Shown here piece after piece: positions 61,021 through 64,000 of a DNA stretch of 64,000 nt. The first letter of the stretch is position 1. The number at the start of each line of letters is the position of its first letter. The DNA is taken from contig JAJNNY010000050.1 of NCBI GenBank assembly GCA_022453515.1, positions 62,001 through 126,000 on the forward strand, given 5' to 3'. A program made the translations under genes and the position numbers. The notes beneath the pieces are model-generated. The model did no database searches and had not been told where the DNA came from. It saw nothing but the letters and a program-made list of their open reading frames with translations. Origin of the DNA: Astrocystis sublimbata. Lineage: Eukaryota > Ascomycota > Sordariomycetes > Xylariales > Xylariaceae.

Positions 61021-61510
61021 TATAATAACTGCTCTATCTTTAATACGGAATATAAAGTAGAGAAGGGGTTTTAGTAGGTATATGTTCCTAAGGATAAGGG
61101 CTAAGCTTATAACAAAGGATCGCTAAGTAATATAAAGTATTGTTCACTAAGTCGTTAGGAGGTTACTCCCATTCCAAGAACTATTAGTATGCTTAGATTA
61201 AATAGTGAAGTAAGGAAAGACTAGATATATAGGAATACCGTCGAGGCTATATAGTATTTCCTTCCTTTATACAACTATTAGATCACTATTACTTCCGTGA
61301 TCCTAGATCACTAGGATTACTACAATCTAAGTGAGCCTGGCTCCACTGGATCACTATTCTTTTCGTAATCCCTAAGGTTCCTTGTCACATAACCCCTTGA
61401 CCTCTTTTCCCGCATATTCTTCTATCTATAGTGAGCCCTACTTGACCCCGCTGGGATGTGCTTCTGCGCTAGGCCTTTCCAACTGGTCCGTACGTTGTTG
61501 GTCCGTAACA
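61021..61510 (-). repeat. 5' LTR of the Ty3/gypsy element (right on +)
   Basis: 490 bp, the partner of 54499-54988. Its start reads TATAATAACT, where the partner has TGTAACGACT. It mostly carries A where the partner has G. Confidence 0.93.
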
Positions 61511-61515
61511 GTTAG
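61511..61515. repeat. Target-site duplication GTTAG, right copy
   Basis: The pair of 54494-54498; perfect match. Confidence 0.92.
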
Positions 61516-62544
61516 GCAGTACCGCCGTATATCATCTTTACGGGCGCGTATCACCTCGCGTCTTGGTATTACAACACCACTTTACTACCCAACTAGGTTA
61601 TCGATCTCTTAAATAACGGTTGGACTACAAACGAAATAGGCGTAAAATAGCTATAGTACTTTGATTTATATACTCAGAGCTGTATAAAGGGTATAAAACG
61701 CCTCTTAATCCTTAATAGTTACAAAAGCTACCACTCAATGGATTTTAAGGATTATTACAAAAACAACGGCATAGTTACCCTTTATATGCTTGCCTATTCG
61801 TTATATAGACTCTAGCCTCTTGATCTAGTACCTTTTAGTGTGCTAAAACGCCTTTACTCGTTATATATCAAAGATTTAATACAGCGGTACTAAACCTATG
61901 TTATAAAAGAGGATTTTTTAGCCGGGTTTTTAAAAACGTTTATAAATACTTTTATAAAAAAAAACATTCGATTAGGATTTAAAGCTACTAGAATTATCCC
62001 TTTAGATACAAAAAAAGTAATTTTTTTATTAGATATAAAAAAAAACGAAAAAACTCCCTTTATTAAGCCCGAACTATACCCCCTAGCTTAGACTTCTAGA
62101 ATACTTACTACCTCCCTTAAAGCCTTAGAACAGTTAATTTTTATTAAAAACAATATCCAAAGGTATTAAGGGAGCTTATTAATACCGATTTTAAAGTTAA
62201 TTAACTTAATTACAAAAGCTATATATACTATAATACATAAGAACGCCCTCCTACGCCGAAAAAACAAAGAACTTCGCGAGACTAACTACGTACTTAATAA
62301 ATATCGCAGGTAAAAAAACAAGCGATTAGTACGTGGAGGACCTCTTACTATAGAGGATTCTCAAGTTCTGCGGGAATTGAAAGGCGATAATAATATTGAA
62401 TCGGTAGTAGAAAGTGAAAGTAGTCGTCTAGCAAAAAGGGCGCGGACGGGTCAAAAGCGGTATAGCATCTGCGGCGGCAAGGGACATAATGCGCGAACAT
62501 ATCAAGTAGAAATAGAAACCTCTAAAAAAGACGATTCCGATTGA
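61516..62544 (+). pseudogene. Transposase (pogo/Fot1 DDE), C-terminal half, RIP-damaged
   Basis: It continues exactly in phase with the first half once the LTR element and one TSD copy are ignored. It starts AVPPYIIFTGAYHLASWY, then GWTTNEIG, FKDYYKNNGIVTLYMLAYS, and ends with a zinc-knuckle-like tail (YSICGGKGHNARTY) in which two Cys have become Tyr. Stops are numerous (mainly TGG to TAG/TGA). The terminal TGA is at 62542-62544. Confidence 0.82.
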
Positions 62545-62604
62545 TTTGAACTGTTTTAATTATATTATTATTGTATTTTTAATAATAGCGCAAAGTACTT
62601 GCTA

Positions 62605-62651
62605 AAAAGTGCGAAGACTACTTGGGTGCGAAGACTACTTATGGATGACGT
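62605..62651 (-). repeat. Right terminal inverted repeat of the pogo-like element
   Basis: The reverse complement begins ACGTCATCCATAAGTAGTCT and pairs with 53773-53819. The two internal GCGAAGACTACTT subrepeats are better preserved here than on the left. Confidence 0.92.
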
Positions 62652-62909
62652 TATGTTTATTTAAAAAGTTTCAGTGCACTTATATAAGGAGACACCAACA
62701 CGGCTTGGCATAACATCCATGCATGCTCTCCCTGTTGTGTTCCGGTGGCTATACTATTGACATACTAGTTGGGACTTTTGGTATTGAATTGTCACGAGTA
62801 CTCGATATGTCACTTCCTAATTTAACAGCTATTACTTTTTTCCAATATTTTTCTAATAGAGATACATCATTTCTCCTACGTCGCGTTTGATGACGTAACT
62901 GCGTTCGTG
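62652..62909. other. Short intergenic stretch between transposon and hydrolase gene
   Basis: It begins with the right TA target site. Composition returns to normal. It is the likely promoter of the hydrolase gene, with TATATAA near 62680-62686. Confidence 0.45.
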
Positions 62910-63899
62910 ATGGAAACAGCCTCCACCTTCACGATGAACACTACTAGTTTCGCTTCCGAGAATCCTACACCCCGGACGATGGTTGTTGGATCAGGCGAAA
63001 ACACTTGGATCTGGTCTACTGATGGCTGCTGGGATTTGACGCATGCTCCAAACCCAAGCGGCGAGCCACTCAATAGCGGCATCCGACTTGACTGCGAACT
63101 CGTCGATGTTATCATCGACCCTACCAAGACAGCTCTCGTAATAATCGATATGCAGAACATCGGCCTGAAAAAAGCACTCAACCCACCGTCCGCGCCCCCT
63201 ATGTATGAAGCGCAAGACGCAATCCTCAATTGTGCCATTCCAGCTTCACGCAAGCTGGGACTCCAGGTTATTTGGCTTAACTGGGGTCTCACCGAGGAGG
63301 ACCTTGCCAACATGCCCCCAGCCGAAGTTCGTGTGTTTGCATTTGACGCCAATACGACCAAGGTCGACTATGGGCTTGGAGAGCGCCAGGGCGACCCTTG
63401 TGACCCAGCAAATTTCCTCAAGTGTGGCGAAACTCCCAATCTGGGTCGCATGCCAGGGACACAGCTGGGTGAGGTTGTAGTGGAAGATGGCACACGCGTT
63501 GATGCTGGCCGAGCTATGATGAGAGGACAGTGGAACACTGCTTTGCACGGGTCTCTGGCGGATGCATACGAAGAAGGTCGGAGCGTTCCGCGCCCAGACG
63601 TCTGGATTCACAAGAACCGCAATTCAGGCCTCTGGCAAGAGACGTCTGCGTTCGGTGAGTATCTCAGGAAGGAAGGGATTCGCACTCTCCTGTTTTCGGG
63701 TGTCAACACCGACCAATGCGTCGGGGCAACGCTGCAAGATGCTCATGCGCAGGGATTCGACACCATCATGTTGAAGGACGGATGTGCAACGGATAGTCCA
63801 CCGTATGCGAAAGCCAGCTACGAGTTCAACTGCGCGCGGGCCTGGGGCTTCCTGACTAGTTGCAAAGCCCTCGCGAAAGCGGCGGGTGTGCAGTATTAG
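62910..63899 (+). CDS. Isochorismatase-family cysteine hydrolase
   Basis: A single-exon alpha/beta hydrolase of the isochorismatase-like superfamily, 329 aa from ATG 62910 (an in-frame GTG precedes it; a stop lies further upstream). The Asp-Lys-Cys catalytic triad is visible: Asp in ALVIIDMQN, Lys in VWIHKNRNSG, and Cys in FSGVNTDQCVGATLQDA. That last segment also has the cis-peptide-type GVN/T turn typical of the family. The N-terminal ~70 residues before the core are longer than in bacterial members but common in fungal ones. Members hydrolyse amides or vinyl ethers (nicotinamidase, isochorismatase, carbamoylsarcosine amidase); the substrate here is unknown. It is intact despite lying about 260 bp from the RIP-damaged transposon block. 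Confidence 0.88.
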   Translation: METASTFTMNTTSFASENPTPRTMVVGSGENTWIWSTDGCWDLTHAPNPSGEPLNSGIRLDCELVDVIIDPTKTALVIIDMQNIGLKKALNPPSAPPMYEAQDAILNCAIPASRKLGLQVIWLNWGLTEEDLANMPPAEVRVFAFDANTTKVDYGLGERQGDPCDPANFLKCGETPNLGRMPGTQLGEVVVEDGTRVDAGRAMMRGQWNTALHGSLADAYEEGRSVPRPDVWIHKNRNSGLWQETSAFGEYLRKEGIRTLLFSGVNTDQCVGATLQDAHAQGFDTIMLKDGCATDSPPYAKASYEFNCARAWGFLTSCKALAKAAGVQY

Positions 63900-64000
63900 A
63901 CTATTTATTGGCAATATACAGCGCGTTCAAGTCTGACCTGTCCTCCCCTCTCTTGGCGCGACCTCCTCAGTGAGAAAGTGCGTAAGTGCTCCATTTGTCT
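63900..64000. other. 3' flank of the hydrolase gene
   Basis: Only about 100 bp remain; nothing is recognised. Confidence 0.4.

Larger units (their letters stand above)
54499..61510 (-). mobile_element. Ty3/gypsy LTR retrotransposon (chromovirus type), full length but RIP-inactivated
   Basis: Two 490-bp LTRs of equal length bound a 7012-bp element. It is flanked by the perfect 5-bp target duplication GTTAG (54494-54498 and 61511-61515). LTR termini are TGTAAC...GTAACA, mutated at the inner ends. Coding is on the minus strand in the order gag, protease, RT, RNase H, integrase, chromodomain, which is Ty3/gypsy order. A polypurine tract adjoins the left LTR, confirming orientation. It is inserted inside the pogo-like transposase gene. 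Confidence 0.93.
53773..62651 (+). mobile_element. Fot1/pogo-type DNA transposon, degenerate, split by a nested LTR retrotransposon
   Basis: The element is bounded by near-identical inverted repeats of about 47 bp and flanked by TA on both sides (53771-53772 and 62652-62653), as in the Tc1/mariner/pogo superfamily. Removing the nested 7012-bp retrotransposon and one TSD copy leaves about 1.86 kb, the usual Fot1 size. It encodes one DDE-type transposase on the + strand with multiple nonsense codons. Its A-rich, G-poor + strand indicates RIP G-to-A mutation. Confidence 0.9.

Noticed and set aside
1..64000. tRNA, rRNA and CRISPR arrays
   Set aside because: No cloverleaf-type A/B box pairs, rRNA segments or regularly spaced repeats were recognised by eye; a covariance-model search would be needed to exclude a tRNA.

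Overview
The window is about 64 kb of nuclear DNA from a filamentous ascomycete (Pezizomycotina, probably Sordariomycetes; the exact order cannot be fixed from sequence alone). The evidence is many short introns (about 55-110 bp) with GTRAGT-type donors, some with a clear CTAAC branch site, recognisable fungal orthologues (PRP24, RPL19, GCN1, a DHX29-like helicase, mitochondrial SHMT), secondary-metabolism gene families, and transposons carrying heavy RIP-type transition mutation. Exon structures were assembled by hand from splice sites, reading phase and protein-family continuity. Each intron-containing CDS is reported as its genomic span, with exon coordinates in the evidence.

Layout. 1-28 kb is mostly housekeeping: the 3' part of a PRP24/SART3-like splicing factor (+), a small Cys-rich and probably broken gene (+), a divergent MFS transporter (-) and P450 (+) pair, RPL19 (-) with its start codon split by an intron, the 2682-aa GCN1 (-) with a GC-AG intron, and a 1491-aa DEAH helicase (+). 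29-48.4 kb looks like a secondary-metabolite gene cluster: two divergent paralogous cupins, an MFS efflux pump (-), an SDR (+), a berberine-bridge-type FAD oxidase (-), a P450 (-) that lacks the ExxR glutamate, a fungal transcription-factor-domain regulator (+) with no visible Zn cluster, and a broken backbone gene. That backbone is the 5' part of a second SDR joined out of frame to the ER-KR-ACP half of a highly reducing polyketide synthase. The KS, AT and DH domains are absent, so the cluster looks decayed by deletion, or the contig is misjoined there.

49.5-53.3 kb returns to primary metabolism: mitochondrial serine hydroxymethyltransferase (+) and a FluG/GS-like ligase (-). 53.77-62.65 kb is an AT-rich nested transposon block. 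A 7012-bp Ty3/gypsy chromovirus (490-bp LTRs, TSD GTTAG, coding on -) sits inside the transposase gene of a Fot1/pogo-type DNA transposon (coding on +, about 47-bp TIRs, TA target site). Both are full of nonsense codons, and the two elements carry transitions on opposite strands. The window ends with an intact isochorismatase-family hydrolase (+).

No tRNA, rRNA or CRISPR array was recognised.
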